A DNA stretch of 64,000 bases from Erysipelotrichaceae bacterium (GTDB lineage Bacteria; Bacillota_I; Bacilli_A; Erysipelotrichales; Erysipelotrichaceae). Below the pieces are notes generated by a model. That model did not search any database. It was not told where the DNA came from and saw nothing but the letters and a program-made list of their open reading frames with translations. A program made the translations under genes and the position numbers. Location: NCBI GenBank assembly GCA_017442805.1, contig JAFRZA010000017.1:24271-88270 (forward strand), read 5' to 3'. This document shows, in pieces, positions 1 through 7,597 of this stretch (its first letter is position 1; the number at the start of each line of letters is the position of its first letter).

Positions 1-66
1 GTTCTGATTCAGAAAAGCCTCATTATCTTCAATGAATTCTCTGCCATTGGCATATTCTCTTATCAT
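1..66 (-). CDS. 5' end of an unidentified gene, cut by the window edge
   Basis: Only the first 22 codons are in the window (MIREYANGREFIEDNEAFL...). The start is supported by a strong purine-rich ribosome-binding site about 8 bases upstream on the minus strand (AAGGGGGGG). It follows the radical SAM gene by about 20 bases in the same direction, so it is probably the distal gene of the rlmD operon. The fragment is too short to assign a family. Confidence 0.6.
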   Translation of the reverse strand, partial: MIREYANGREFIEDNEAFLNQN

Positions 67-84
67 CTTTTATCCCCCCCTTGC

Positions 85-963
85 TTATTCGTCAAACATG
101 CTCATCTGCACGTTCTGTTCCGGAAACTCATACATGAAGCGGAAGCATTCCTCCGGAGTTGCCAGCATCCCGTTTTCCCGGCAGATCTTCCTAAACACTT
201 CTTTCAGTTCATCCGCATTCGGACTGGGCAGTTCATAGGCGTTGCCGTAGCGTCTGATGTAGCGCTCCTTCATTCCCGGAAAGTGGCGGTCCAGTGCTGC
301 GTAATAGTATTCCCGGTCGCCTTCCCTCAGCGTCAGCCCCATGCCGAAGTCAATGACGCCTTTGACGCCTGCTCTGACGCATTCGTTCAGAATGGCGGTA
401 ACGTTTTCCACGGTATCATTGATGAACGGCAGAATGGGTGTCATCCATACCACGGTCGGAATGCCTCTTTCCTGCATTTTCTCCAGAACCTCGATGCGGC
501 GCTTGGTATTGCACACATTGGGTTCAAGGATGCTGCACAATTCATCGTCATAGGTAGTAAGAGTGATCTGGACCACGCATTTGGCAGCCCGGTTGATCTC
601 ATCCAGCAGGTCAATGTCCTGAAGAATGCGGTCGGACTTGGTCTGTATGGCCACGCCGAAGCCGTATTTCCTTATTACTTCCAGGCATCTTCTGGTGAGC
701 CGCAGTTTCTCTTCGCAGTGCATGTAGGGATCGGACATTGACCCGGTCCCGATCATGCACTTCTTTCTCTTCGCTCTCAGGGCCGTTTCCAGCAGTTCCG
801 GTGCGTTCTGCTTTACTTCGATGTCTTCAAACGGATGAGTGAACTGATAGCACCTGCTTCGGCTGTCACAGTAAACACATCCGTGGCTGCACCCGCGGTA
901 AATGTTCATGCCCTGGAAGCCGTTGCTTCCGCTCAATATCGTCTTAGCATCGACAAAATGCAT
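85..963 (-). CDS. SPL-type radical SAM protein
   Basis: A 292-residue radical SAM enzyme. The [4Fe-4S]/SAM motif CxxxCxxC is at Cys25, Cys29 and Cys32 (RGCSHGCVYC), near the N-terminus as in the spore-photoproduct-lyase-like group of radical SAM proteins. The following motifs (MIGTGSMSDPY, VQITLTTYDDEL, then VVWMTPILPF) fit the usual radical SAM barrel of that group. Such proteins are common in Firmicutes, and most have no known substrate. True spore photoproduct lyase is longer, so DNA repair should not be assumed. The gene lies 28 bases downstream of the phosphatase-kinase gene with a GGGAG ribosome-binding site, so it is probably co-transcribed. The family is well supported; the substrate is unknown. 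Confidence 0.85.
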   Translation of the reverse strand: MHFVDAKTILSGSNGFQGMNIYRGCSHGCVYCDSRSRCYQFTHPFEDIEVKQNAPELLETALRAKRKKCMIGTGSMSDPYMHCEEKLRLTRRCLEVIRKYGFGVAIQTKSDRILQDIDLLDEINRAAKCVVQITLTTYDDELCSILEPNVCNTKRRIEVLEKMQERGIPTVVWMTPILPFINDTVENVTAILNECVRAGVKGVIDFGMGLTLREGDREYYYAALDRHFPGMKERYIRRYGNAYELPSPNADELKEVFRKICRENGMLATPEECFRFMYEFPEQNVQMSMFDE

Positions 964-991
964 CTTTCCGTTCTCCCTTGATTAATGAGTT

Positions 992-2182
992 CTATAACCC
1001 GAACGAGGCTTTTACCTGTTCATACAGCTTTTGAACGGTCATGCTGCCGTCATTGACCAGGCAGACGATGCCCTGTTCTTCGCATTCTTTTCTGACCTTC
1101 TCAGCGAAAAGGATGTCTCTTTTCATCCAGTTGTCAAAGGCCGTTTCCTTATCGGAACATTCAGCCAGCACCTGCTTTACCCACTGGCGCTGCCGGTAGT
1201 GTTCGATCTGGAATTGCGGCTCCGGCACTATCGTGAGGTAATCGGTAAACCCATATCTTTTCATCACTTCAGGTGTGTAAGCCGCCCCTTCCGTGATTAT
1301 CAGTTCATTGTCGATCTGTTCCAGCTTTTCAAGGACATACGGCGCCATTTCTTCATAGATCAAAAACTCATCCCGGCACTGTTCTTCCGAATCTCTGAGC
1401 CAGATCTCATCGACCGATAAGTCCTTGTACTTCAGGCAGGTTTTCTTTCCATCCCGGGCTGCGCGGTCGACAAATTCCTCAAGATGATTATCCACCTTGA
1501 AATAATACGCTCCGTATTCTTCCACTAACATTTCCGCAATGGTGCTCTTACCGCTGCAGGGCGAGCCGCCGATGAAGATTATTCTTTTATCCGGCTGCAG
1601 AGGCCTGATGCTTCGTTTTCCATCTTCATCTATTGTTAATAAAGATACGCTGCCGGCAGTTCCGTTAAACTCCGTTTCATAATATGATTCAACATCAAGT
1701 CCCATGAACATGATATTCCAGATTCTCAGAAGGTCGCCATGGGAAACAATGATTATGTTTTCTTCCTCACTTGTCATTATTTCGTCGAAAAAGGGCTTAA
1801 GGCGGTTGAAGGCATCGCGTACGCTTTCCCCGTCCGAGAACAGTCTGTCGTCAACGGTATTCTCCGGCTGCTCAATGTTTTCCCGAAGCCACTGAACGGA
1901 CTTGCCGCAGCATTTCCCGAGATTTCTTTCTCTCAGTTCCCATCTTAAGACCGGTTCAGTTCCCAGATGACCGGCAATCTCTTCGGCTGTCTGACTGGCG
2001 CGCTTCAGGTCTGAAGAATAAAGCACCGCGTCTTTTCCCGCGAGTTCTTTCCTGAGTTTCCTTCCGATGCTGTCTGCCTGTTTTCTGCCAGACTCCGTCA
2101 GTTCCCAATCCGTCCATGATCCTACCATGCCGTTAATGTGGTGAATCGACTGAGTATGCTGAACCGTTATGATGTTCTTCAT
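992..2182 (-). CDS. Histidine phosphatase-like domain fused to a P-loop kinase-like domain
   Basis: A 396-residue two-domain protein. Residues 1-190 look like a histidine phosphatase (phosphoglycerate mutase superfamily), with GSWTDWELTESGRKQA and the second histidine in IIVSHGD (His148). The usual RHG motif is changed to QHT at residues 8-10: His9, the phospho-accepting position, is kept, but the preceding Arg is Gln. Residues 200-396 carry a Walker A motif (GGSPCSGKST, 205-214) and look like a small AAA/kinase domain of the zeta-toxin or shikimate-kinase type. The gene sits 10 bases downstream of rlmD with an AGAGG ribosome-binding site. The fusion recalls the bifunctional layout of 6-phosphofructo-2-kinase/fructose-bisphosphatase, but the domain order is reversed and I claim no such activity. 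Substrate unknown. Confidence 0.75.
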   Translation of the reverse strand: MKNIITVQHTQSIHHINGMVGSWTDWELTESGRKQADSIGRKLRKELAGKDAVLYSSDLKRASQTAEEIAGHLGTEPVLRWELRERNLGKCCGKSVQWLRENIEQPENTVDDRLFSDGESVRDAFNRLKPFFDEIMTSEEENIIIVSHGDLLRIWNIMFMGLDVESYYETEFNGTAGSVSLLTIDEDGKRSIRPLQPDKRIIFIGGSPCSGKSTIAEMLVEEYGAYYFKVDNHLEEFVDRAARDGKKTCLKYKDLSVDEIWLRDSEEQCRDEFLIYEEMAPYVLEKLEQIDNELIITEGAAYTPEVMKRYGFTDYLTIVPEPQFQIEHYRQRQWVKQVLAECSDKETAFDNWMKRDILFAEKVRKECEEQGIVCLVNDGSMTVQKLYEQVKASFGL

Positions 2183-2192
2183 GTTTTCCTCT

Positions 2193-3503
2193 TTATTTCC
2201 TCAGATTCCAGAGCGTCACTGTCTCGACATGAGGAGTCTGCGGGAACATGTCATATGGCTGAATGAAAGTCAGTTCATAGTATCTTGCCAGATCAGCATA
2301 GTTTCTGGCCAGCGTAGCGGGATTACAGGAAACGTAGATGATCTTCCTGGGCTTACTTTTAACGATCGTTTCAATGAAGTCGGCGCCCAGACCGGTGCGC
2401 GGCGGATCAACGATCATGACGTCGATGATCTGCTTCCTGGCTATCTTACCGATTTGTTCGTTCGCGTCGGCGCAGATGAATTCGGCGTTCTTAATGTTGT
2501 TTACCCTGGCGTTTTCCCGGGCGTTTTCGACAGCGCTCTTTTCCAGGTCGATGCCGATGATCTTCTCACACTTTTCCGCCAGCATCAGCGACATGACACC
2601 GATGCCGCAGAAGGCCTCGACGACCGTGCCGCAGTCTTCACCTAATAGTTCTCTGACCTTACGGTAAATGTTCAGAGCCTGTTGAGTATTCAGTTGGAAA
2701 AAAGACTGCGGAGCAAGAGAAAACTTCCTCTCTTCAATGTTCAGATCAATGTTATTCTTTCCTGCCAACAAAACAGCCTTGCCGGAAAGCAGACTGACCG
2801 GATTTCTGACAGTATTGACAATCTGATAAAGGGAAACGATCCGGTCGTCGGCCATGAGGTCATCGATCAGCTTCCGGGGAAGTTTTTCTTCTCCGGTAAC
2901 AATGACGGCCTGGTACTGTTCACCAAAACCTCTGACCATCAGGTGGCGGATGCCCTTTTTCTGCTTATGATCATAGGCTTTCAGATGATGCTTATTTAAA
3001 ATCTTAAGGATTTCCAGCCGGATCTCTTCCAACTTTTCCTCATGCAGCGGGCAACGGTCAATGTTGACCGGTTTGTTGGAGCCGCTCTGATACATGGCAT
3101 TGACCAGCCGGCCTTCTGCTTCCACTACCGGCAAGGCGCACTTATTGCGGTAGGCCGTCTGCCTGGGTGAGGCAACTGTCATGTCAGGGTTTATCTCCTG
3201 ATGAGCGTACTTGAAGAAGGCTTCTTTGAGAAGTTCTCTTTTGTTTTCCAGCTGGGCTTCGTACTGCAGCGTCATCAGCGGGCAGCTGCCGCACAGGCGA
3301 TTATGAGGACAGAATTCCTTTCTTCTCTGCCGGCTGCGCTTTTCAATTCTGATCAATGAACCGATGTAATAGCTTCGGCGGTCTTCTCTGATCTTCCACT
3401 CCACGGTTTCGCCGGGGAAACAGCCCGCAATGAAGACAGGCTTATTGCGGTAATAGCCGATTCCTTCACCATTAATGCCCATCTTCTCAATCTGAATCTT
3501 CAT
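2193..3503 (-). CDS. rlmD: 23S rRNA (uracil-C5)-methyltransferase, RlmD/TrmA family
   Basis: SAM-dependent methyltransferase of the RlmD/RlmCD/TrmA family, which methylates a uridine at C5 in 23S rRNA or tRNA. A short N-terminal TRAM-like domain (IEKMGINGEGIGYY) is followed by an Fe-S cluster motif CxxxxxCxxC (EFCPHNRLCGSCP) and the catalytic C-terminal half. That half has the SAM loop VVEAFCGIGVMSLM, the DPPRTG motif and the nucleophile motif YVSCNPATLARN. Initiation at MKIQIEKMG matches the family; an upstream extension is possible but adds 20 unconserved residues. This start has no obvious ribosome-binding site, and a TATAAT lies only about 9 bases before it, so a leaderless or near-leaderless transcript is possible. 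Exact uridine specificity cannot be told from sequence. Confidence 0.9.
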   Translation of the reverse strand: MKIQIEKMGINGEGIGYYRNKPVFIAGCFPGETVEWKIREDRRSYYIGSLIRIEKRSRQRRKEFCPHNRLCGSCPLMTLQYEAQLENKRELLKEAFFKYAHQEINPDMTVASPRQTAYRNKCALPVVEAEGRLVNAMYQSGSNKPVNIDRCPLHEEKLEEIRLEILKILNKHHLKAYDHKQKKGIRHLMVRGFGEQYQAVIVTGEEKLPRKLIDDLMADDRIVSLYQIVNTVRNPVSLLSGKAVLLAGKNNIDLNIEERKFSLAPQSFFQLNTQQALNIYRKVRELLGEDCGTVVEAFCGIGVMSLMLAEKCEKIIGIDLEKSAVENARENARVNNIKNAEFICADANEQIGKIARKQIIDVMIVDPPRTGLGADFIETIVKSKPRKIIYVSCNPATLARNYADLARYYELTFIQPYDMFPQTPHVETVTLWNLRK

Positions 3504-3549
3504 GAATTCATTATACACGCATTTGAAAATCTTCCCTAATGTTCGCGGT

Positions 3550-3578
3550 TTGACATTAACCATGCCGCTTTCTACAAT
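3550..3578 (+). promoter_or_regulatory. Near-consensus SigA-type promoter of the aldehyde dehydrogenase gene
   Basis: TTGACA (3550-3555), a 17-base spacer and TACAAT (3573-3578). The predicted start near 3585 gives a roughly 40-base leader that contains a GGCGGC/GCCGCC hairpin (3594-3608) just before the ribosome-binding site. Confidence 0.8.
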
Positions 3579-3626
3579 TTAGTCAGTATGAAAGGCGGCC
3601 CTGCCGCCTGCTGGCGAGGTAACATT

Positions 3627-4997
3627 ATGAGCATGATCGAAGAAACCCTGAAGAGACAGAAGGAATACTTTTACAGCGGCAGAACGCTTGAACTTTCTGA
3701 CCGTCTGGCTGCCCTGATCAGCCTGGAACAGGCGGTCAGAAGACATGAGAAAGAAGTAATTGAAGCCCTGCATCAGGACCTCAACAAGTCCCGCACCGAA
3801 GCCATCATTACCGAACTGGGCATCTTCTACAGCGAAGTCTCATATCTTAGGAAAAACCTCCGCAAACTGATGAGGCCGGAAAAGGTAAGGACTACTTTGT
3901 CTCTAATCCCAGCCCGCAGCTACATCGTCAGCGAGCCTTACGGCTGCGTACTGATCATGTCCCCCTGGAACTACCCGTTCCTATTGACAATGCAGCCTTT
4001 AGCCGGCGCTCTGGCCGGGGGCAACTGCGTCACCCTGAAGCCTTCCGCCTACAGTCCTCACACTTCCGAAGTAATCAGAAAGATCATCTCCGAAGCCTTA
4101 AGCGAGGAATTGGCCAATGTTGTTCTGGGCGGCCGGCAGGAAAACCAACAGCTGCTAGACCACCCCTTTGACTTCATATTCTTTACCGGCAGCGTCGCTG
4201 TCGGCAAGCTGGTCATGAGCAAGGCTTCCGAAAGGCTGACTCCCATTGCCCTGGAACTGGGCGGCAAGTCACCGGTCATCGTTGACGAAACAGCGGACAT
4301 CGACCTGGCCGCCAAGCGGCTGGTCTTCGGCAAGTTCATCAATGCCGGTCAGACCTGCGTGGCCCCTGACCACATCTTCGTTCATCAGTCCGTCGAGCAG
4401 CAGCTGGTCGATCGGCTGATCTACTGGATCGAACAGTTCTATCCCCTGGATGATAAAGATTTCATCGCCGATTATCCCTGCATCATCAACCAGAAGCACT
4501 TTGAACGTTTGCTCGGCCTTCTGGAGGGTCAGGAGATAACTTATGGCGGAAGGCATAACGATGAAACCCGGCAGATCCAGCCGACGATCGTCCGCAACAT
4601 TGACCGCTCCAATAAACTGATGCAGGAAGAACTGTTCGGACCGATCTTCCCCATTCTTACCTATCAGCGTTTTGAAGATGTTATCGATGAGATCAAGCGG
4701 CTGCCCAAACCCCTGGCTCTCTACCTCTTCTCAACTGACGAAGGTCACATGAAGGCCGTGGAGAATGAAGTGAGTTTCGGCGGCGGCTGCATCAATGACT
4801 GCGTCGTCCAGCTCTCAAACCACCATCTCCCCTTCGGCGGGGTCGGCAACAGCGGCGTCGGCAGTTACCACGGCAAGGCCAGTTTCCGCTGCTTCACCCA
4901 CCAGAAATCGCTGGTCCGCAAGTCCAATCATCTGGATATCAGCGTGCGCTACCGCCCCTATGACAAACGGAAAAGCGACATACTGACCAAGCTTTGA
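3627..4997 (+). CDS. Aldehyde dehydrogenase, class 3-like
   Basis: NAD(P)-dependent aldehyde dehydrogenase of about 456 residues, the short length typical of the class 3 / fatty or coniferyl aldehyde branch. Visible motifs are the cofactor-binding segment SPWNYPF...GNCVTLKPS, the glycine motif FFTGSVAVGK, the general-base Glu in LELGGKSP (about Glu210) and the catalytic Cys in GQTCVAPD (about Cys244). The start at 3627 (MSMIEETLKRQ) is chosen because GCGAGG lies 7-8 bases upstream; an in-frame ATG at 3588 has no such site and would add 13 residues. It is a single-gene unit with its own promoter and terminator. The likely role is oxidation of medium- or long-chain aldehydes; substrate not certain. 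Confidence 0.88.
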   Translation: MSMIEETLKRQKEYFYSGRTLELSDRLAALISLEQAVRRHEKEVIEALHQDLNKSRTEAIITELGIFYSEVSYLRKNLRKLMRPEKVRTTLSLIPARSYIVSEPYGCVLIMSPWNYPFLLTMQPLAGALAGGNCVTLKPSAYSPHTSEVIRKIISEALSEELANVVLGGRQENQQLLDHPFDFIFFTGSVAVGKLVMSKASERLTPIALELGGKSPVIVDETADIDLAAKRLVFGKFINAGQTCVAPDHIFVHQSVEQQLVDRLIYWIEQFYPLDDKDFIADYPCIINQKHFERLLGLLEGQEITYGGRHNDETRQIQPTIVRNIDRSNKLMQEELFGPIFPILTYQRFEDVIDEIKRLPKPLALYLFSTDEGHMKAVENEVSFGGGCINDCVVQLSNHHLPFGGVGNSGVGSYHGKASFRCFTHQKSLVRKSNHLDISVRYRPYDKRKSDILTKL

Positions 4998-5006
4998 ACC
5001 ATACGA

Positions 5007-5040
5007 AAGGCCTGACTAAGTCAGGCCTTCTTTTGTTTTT
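5007..5040. terminator. Rho-independent terminator (ALDH; probably bidirectional)
   Basis: Perfect 10-bp stem AAGGCCTGAC / GTCAGGCCTT with loop TAA, then CTTTTGTTTTT on the plus strand. It abuts the end of the oppositely oriented small membrane protein gene and probably serves both. Confidence 0.9.
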
Positions 5041-5242
5041 ACTTTTTGCTCATCTTGATCAAAACGGCGATCAGTAAGCCGATGATGATCAGCGGGGAAA
5101 GCAGGTAGATCAGCGCTACCAGAATCGATGTTCCGGCGGCAATCAGATTCAATACGTACTTGACGAGGTGCCAGGCAATGTATACCACCGCCACTAACAG
5201 CACGACGTCCAACAGCATTCTCAGAATGTCCTTAGCCTTCAT
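5039..5242 (-). CDS. Small two-helix membrane protein, unknown function
   Basis: A 67-residue protein with two hydrophobic segments (about residues 10-34 and 38-62), a charged N-terminus (MKAKDILR) and a lysine-rich tail (KMSKK). No catalytic motif is visible. The ribosome-binding site AAGGAG lies about 9 bases before the ATG, and a TATAAT-like box is just upstream, so it probably has its own promoter. A symmetric TTTTGTGCT/AGCACAAAA hairpin (about 5282-5301) separates it from the preceding broken gene. I do not recognise the family. Confidence 0.65.
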   Translation of the reverse strand: MKAKDILRMLLDVVLLVAVVYIAWHLVKYVLNLIAAGTSILVALIYLLSPLIIIGLLIAVLIKMSKK

Positions 5243-5305
5243 TTGACTTCATTCTCCTTTTCAACCATATCATTATAATTCTTTTGTGCTGAAAGCACAA
5301 AACCG

Positions 5306-5956
5306 TCAGATGATGCCGGCCGGAATCAGGACTACCAGCAGCAGAGCCACGGTCCCCCACAGGATTCCCAGCACCTTCCACTTCTTCTTATCCGGCAGCT
5401 CATTGATGTAGTTACAGGCCAGAAAGAAGGGAATGTAGGTAGTGATGAACACCGGCACAACGCCCCACCACTTATAGACCCAGATGAAGGAATGATTTGA
5501 AGTGGCGGCCAGGAAGGACTCAAACAGGGCAAACAGCAACGCCATGGAAACGGCGCCGACGATCTTGCAGTCGATGCCGAAGAATTTGGTGTTCTTATCC
5601 TAAGGCAGCATCTTGTAACAGATCATGCCCGACAGCGAGAACATCATGCTCAGTTCCCAGCAGACCCCGATCAGGATGATGAAGGTCGTGGAAGCATTGC
5701 TGACGGACCACAAGGGATAACCCCAGATGTGGGCGATGACTGCGTTGGCGATCTCATAGAGCCAGTGGACGCCATAGGTGGCCAGGCCGGCCGCGATGAC
5801 CTTATAATCCTTCTTCTGCATGTTGTCCCAGTAAACGTAGAAGACAACGGCCAGAATGAAAATGAAAGTCCAGTTGAAGTTTTCCGTGCTTCTGACGGCA
5901 ATCTGATCAACCAATGACTTGGCACCGTCACTGCCGTCTCCCCAGAATGTGAACAT
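5306..5956 (-). pseudogene. Multi-pass membrane protein interrupted by one in-frame TAG
   Basis: A 217-codon reading frame that stays open except for one TAG at 5600-5602 (minus strand), after residue 118. Upstream, the first part starts MFTFWGDGSDGAK and has about four hydrophobic segments. Downstream, the same frame continues DKNTKFFGIDCKIVGAVS and then two or three more hydrophobic segments, ending LIPAGII. The expected protein is about 216 residues with six or seven membrane spans. The start has a good ribosome-binding site (AGAGAGGT) and an extended -10 promoter (TGATATAAT), so the gene is probably still transcribed. The simplest reading is a recent C-to-T change of CAG to TAG; suppression is an alternative. 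I do not recognise the family. Confidence 0.7.
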
Positions 5957-6027
5957 ATTGTATACCTCTCTTTTTCCTAATTATATCATACCGGCCTGAA
6001 GAATACGGGCCTGCCGGATTGGCGCCG

Positions 6028-6052
6028 GAAAAAGCAGCGTTCTCGCTGCCAT
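6028..6052 (-). terminator. Terminator after the 78-residue hypothetical gene
   Basis: On the minus strand: GCAGCG AGAA CGCTGC followed by TTTTTCC, directly after the stop of the gene at 6057. Confidence 0.7.
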
Positions 6053-6056
6053 TTTC

Positions 6057-6293
6057 CTAAATCCTTACCTGCAGTCTGATCGGCTCCTCGTCTTCCGGTT
6101 TCATGAGAAGAAATTCGGTAAAGCTCATCGGCTCTCCGGTATCCTTCAGAACGACCAAGGGAGTCCCTTCGCCTCCGATGTCATACATATGCTCTTCCCG
6201 GCAGAATACGTATGCGTCCTTGTATTCCGAATAGATGTCAAAATCGGGATTATACTCTCTGGCTATTCTGATTGCCTGTTTCAATGCGATCAT
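6057..6293 (-). CDS. Small conserved-looking hypothetical protein
   Basis: A 78-residue soluble protein (MIALKQAIRIAREYNPDFD...). The aromatic and acidic pattern (YSEYKDAYVFCREE, then GGEGTPLVVLKDTGEPMSF) is what is seen in small proteins that hold a structured beta fold, but no known catalytic motif is present. The start is well supported by GGAGG 8 bases upstream, and it is followed by a terminator, so it looks like a single-gene unit. I do not recognise the family. Confidence 0.65.
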   Translation of the reverse strand: MIALKQAIRIAREYNPDFDIYSEYKDAYVFCREEHMYDIGGEGTPLVVLKDTGEPMSFTEFLLMKPEDEEPIRLQVRI

Positions 6294-6436
6294 ATTTCTT
6301 ACCTCCGTCTTTATCCTACACCGCTGCGGGCATTCTTTTGTCGCCCCGAAGGCGACTTTTCCGCGCCGGCTGCCCCCTGAGCGTTCCCCGTGTTTTCAGA
6401 TTTTCAAACAAATATGAAAAAATTTCATATTTTCAG

Positions 6437-6464
6437 TTGACATATTTTTCAAATCGTTTATCAT
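6437..6464 (+). promoter_or_regulatory. Promoter of the aromatic leader peptide and trpXYZ-like operon
   Basis: TTGACA (6437-6442), a 16-base spacer and TATCAT (6459-6464). The predicted start near 6471 is about 14 bases before the leader-peptide ATG, enough to include only its AAGGAG ribosome-binding site. The 332-base gap 6294-6626 holds this promoter, the leader peptide, the attenuator hairpins, and an unexplained GTCGCC/GGCGAC hairpin at 6340-6356. Confidence 0.75.
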
Positions 6465-6484
6465 TTACTTAAAGGAGATCATCC

Positions 6485-6544
6485 ATGAAGAGTTCACGCT
6501 ATTTCGCTTACTATTATTTCTTCTTCAGTTACCGGAAAAAGTAA
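6485..6544 (+). CDS. Tyr/Phe-rich leader peptide (attenuator)
   Basis: A 19-residue open frame reading MKSSRYFAYYYFFFSYRKK, followed by TAA. Nine of 19 residues are Tyr (5) or Phe (4), in the runs YYY and FFF. A strong ribosome-binding site (AAAGGAG) lies 6-7 bases upstream, directly behind a promoter. It ends 82 bases before the first gene of a TrpX-family amino acid importer and is followed by hairpins that can exclude one another. This is the classic arrangement of amino-acid-responsive attenuation, where ribosome stalling on scarce Tyr-tRNA or Phe-tRNA would change RNA folding. The ORF and composition are read directly; the regulatory role is inferred. Confidence 0.8.
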   Translation: MKSSRYFAYYYFFFSYRKK

Positions 6545-6553
6545 TCGTTTTGC

Positions 6554-6608
6554 GTTGGCGTGTATTCAGATCAATTTAACCTAAAAGCTGCCAACCGGGC
6601 AGCTTTAT
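6554..6608 (+). promoter_or_regulatory. Attenuator hairpins before the trpXYZ-like importer
   Basis: The terminator-like hairpin has a perfect 9-bp stem (AAAGCTGCC 6584-6592 with GGCAGCTTT 6598-6606) and a 5-base loop. The U-tract is weak (TTTATTAAT). An alternative stem pairs GTTGGC (6554-6559) with GCCAAC (6590-6595) and would disrupt it. CACGC inside the leader ORF (6495-6499) can pair with GCGTG (6558-6562), giving the 1:2 / 2:3 / 3:4 logic of attenuation. Pairing was found by eye, without energy calculation. Confidence 0.6.
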
Positions 6609-6626
6609 TAATAGGAGGGGAAACAA

Positions 6627-7583
6627 ATGAAAAAACTATCCGTCATCTTACTGTCACTGTTAATGGTCCTGACCATGGCCGGCTGCAGCCAACCGCAGCC
6701 TGAGGACGACAAGTTCGTCGTCGGCATCTGCCAGCTGGTTCAGCACCCCGCTCTCGACTCCGCCACTCAGGGCTTCAAGGAGGCCCTCAAGGAGGCCCTG
6801 GGCGATAAGGTCACTTTCCTGGACGGCAACGGTTCCGGCGATCCGGCTACCTGCACCATCATCTGCAACGGCTACGTGACCGATGGCGTTGACCTGATCA
6901 TGGCCAACGCGACTCCGGCCGTAAAGGCCGCCGCCAGTGCCACCAACACCATTCCGGTCATCGGCACTTCCGTAACATCCTATGGCGTGGCTCTGGAACT
7001 CGACAACTTCGTCGATGTCACCGGCACCAACGTCTCCGGCACATCCGATCTGGCTCCGCTGGACAAGCAGGCCCAAATGTTCCTGGATCTTCTGCCCAAC
7101 GCCAAGACCATCGGCTTACTCTACTGCTCAGGCGAGCCCAACTCCCTGTTCCAGGTAGGCGTCGTCAAGGATTACCTGGAAGCTCATGGTCTCACAGTCA
7201 AGACATTCTCGTTCTCATCCTCTGCGGACGTAGCCCTGGTAACCACCCAGGCCTGCAGCGAATGCGACGCCTTATACATCCCGACCGACAACACCGCCGC
7301 TGAATGCGCGGAACTGATCGGCGGCATCATCCTGAACAACGCCATCCCGGTCATCGCCGGTGAAGAAGGCATCTGCCAGGGCTGCGGCATTGCCACCCTG
7401 ACCATTGATTACTACCAGCTCGGTGTCCAGACCGGCAAGATGGCCGCCCAGATCCTCAAGGGCGAAGCTGATCCTGCCACCCTGGCCATCCAGTATTTCG
7501 ACAATCCGACCTACAAGTACAACAAGGCTCTCTGCGAAAAGTTCGGCGTTACCGTACCTGAGGGCTATGTGGAAATGAACTGA
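6627..7583 (+). CDS. trpX: ABC transporter substrate-binding lipoprotein, TrpX family
   Basis: A 318-residue extracytoplasmic binding protein of the ABC_sub_bind (PF04392-type) family, used by importers for tryptophan or related aromatic ligands. The lipoprotein signal is MKKLSVILLSLLMVLTMAGC with the lipidated Cys at residue 20. The mature part has the two-lobe pattern, with VGICQLVQHPALDSATQGFKEAL at the start and LIMANATPAVKAAA and IGLLYCSGEPNS as hinge-region motifs. It is preceded by AGGAGGGG and by a Tyr/Phe-rich leader peptide, and followed in 14 bases by the permease gene. The leader suggests Tyr and/or Phe rather than Trp as the regulating amino acid, since no Trp codon occurs in it. 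Ligand unproven. Confidence 0.85.
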   Translation: MKKLSVILLSLLMVLTMAGCSQPQPEDDKFVVGICQLVQHPALDSATQGFKEALKEALGDKVTFLDGNGSGDPATCTIICNGYVTDGVDLIMANATPAVKAAASATNTIPVIGTSVTSYGVALELDNFVDVTGTNVSGTSDLAPLDKQAQMFLDLLPNAKTIGLLYCSGEPNSLFQVGVVKDYLEAHGLTVKTFSFSSSADVALVTTQACSECDALYIPTDNTAAECAELIGGIILNNAIPVIAGEEGICQGCGIATLTIDYYQLGVQTGKMAAQILKGEADPATLAIQYFDNPTYKYNKALCEKFGVTVPEGYVEMN

Positions 7584-7597
7584 AGCGGAGCAGCAAA

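Noticed and set aside
5600..5602. TAG read as pyrrolysine or reassigned codon
   Set aside because: No pyl genes in the window, and other genes here end normally with TAG, so a nonsense mutation is simpler.
6340..6356. GTCGCC/GGCGAC hairpin followed by TTTT upstream of the leader peptide
   Set aside because: No plus-strand gene precedes it, and on the minus strand it lies in the leader of a small gene; its role is unclear and it may be chance.
6465..6626. T-box riboswitch before the trpXYZ-like operon
   Set aside because: There is no T-box consensus (AGGGTGG-like sequence) and no specifier stem; a coding leader peptide explains the region better.
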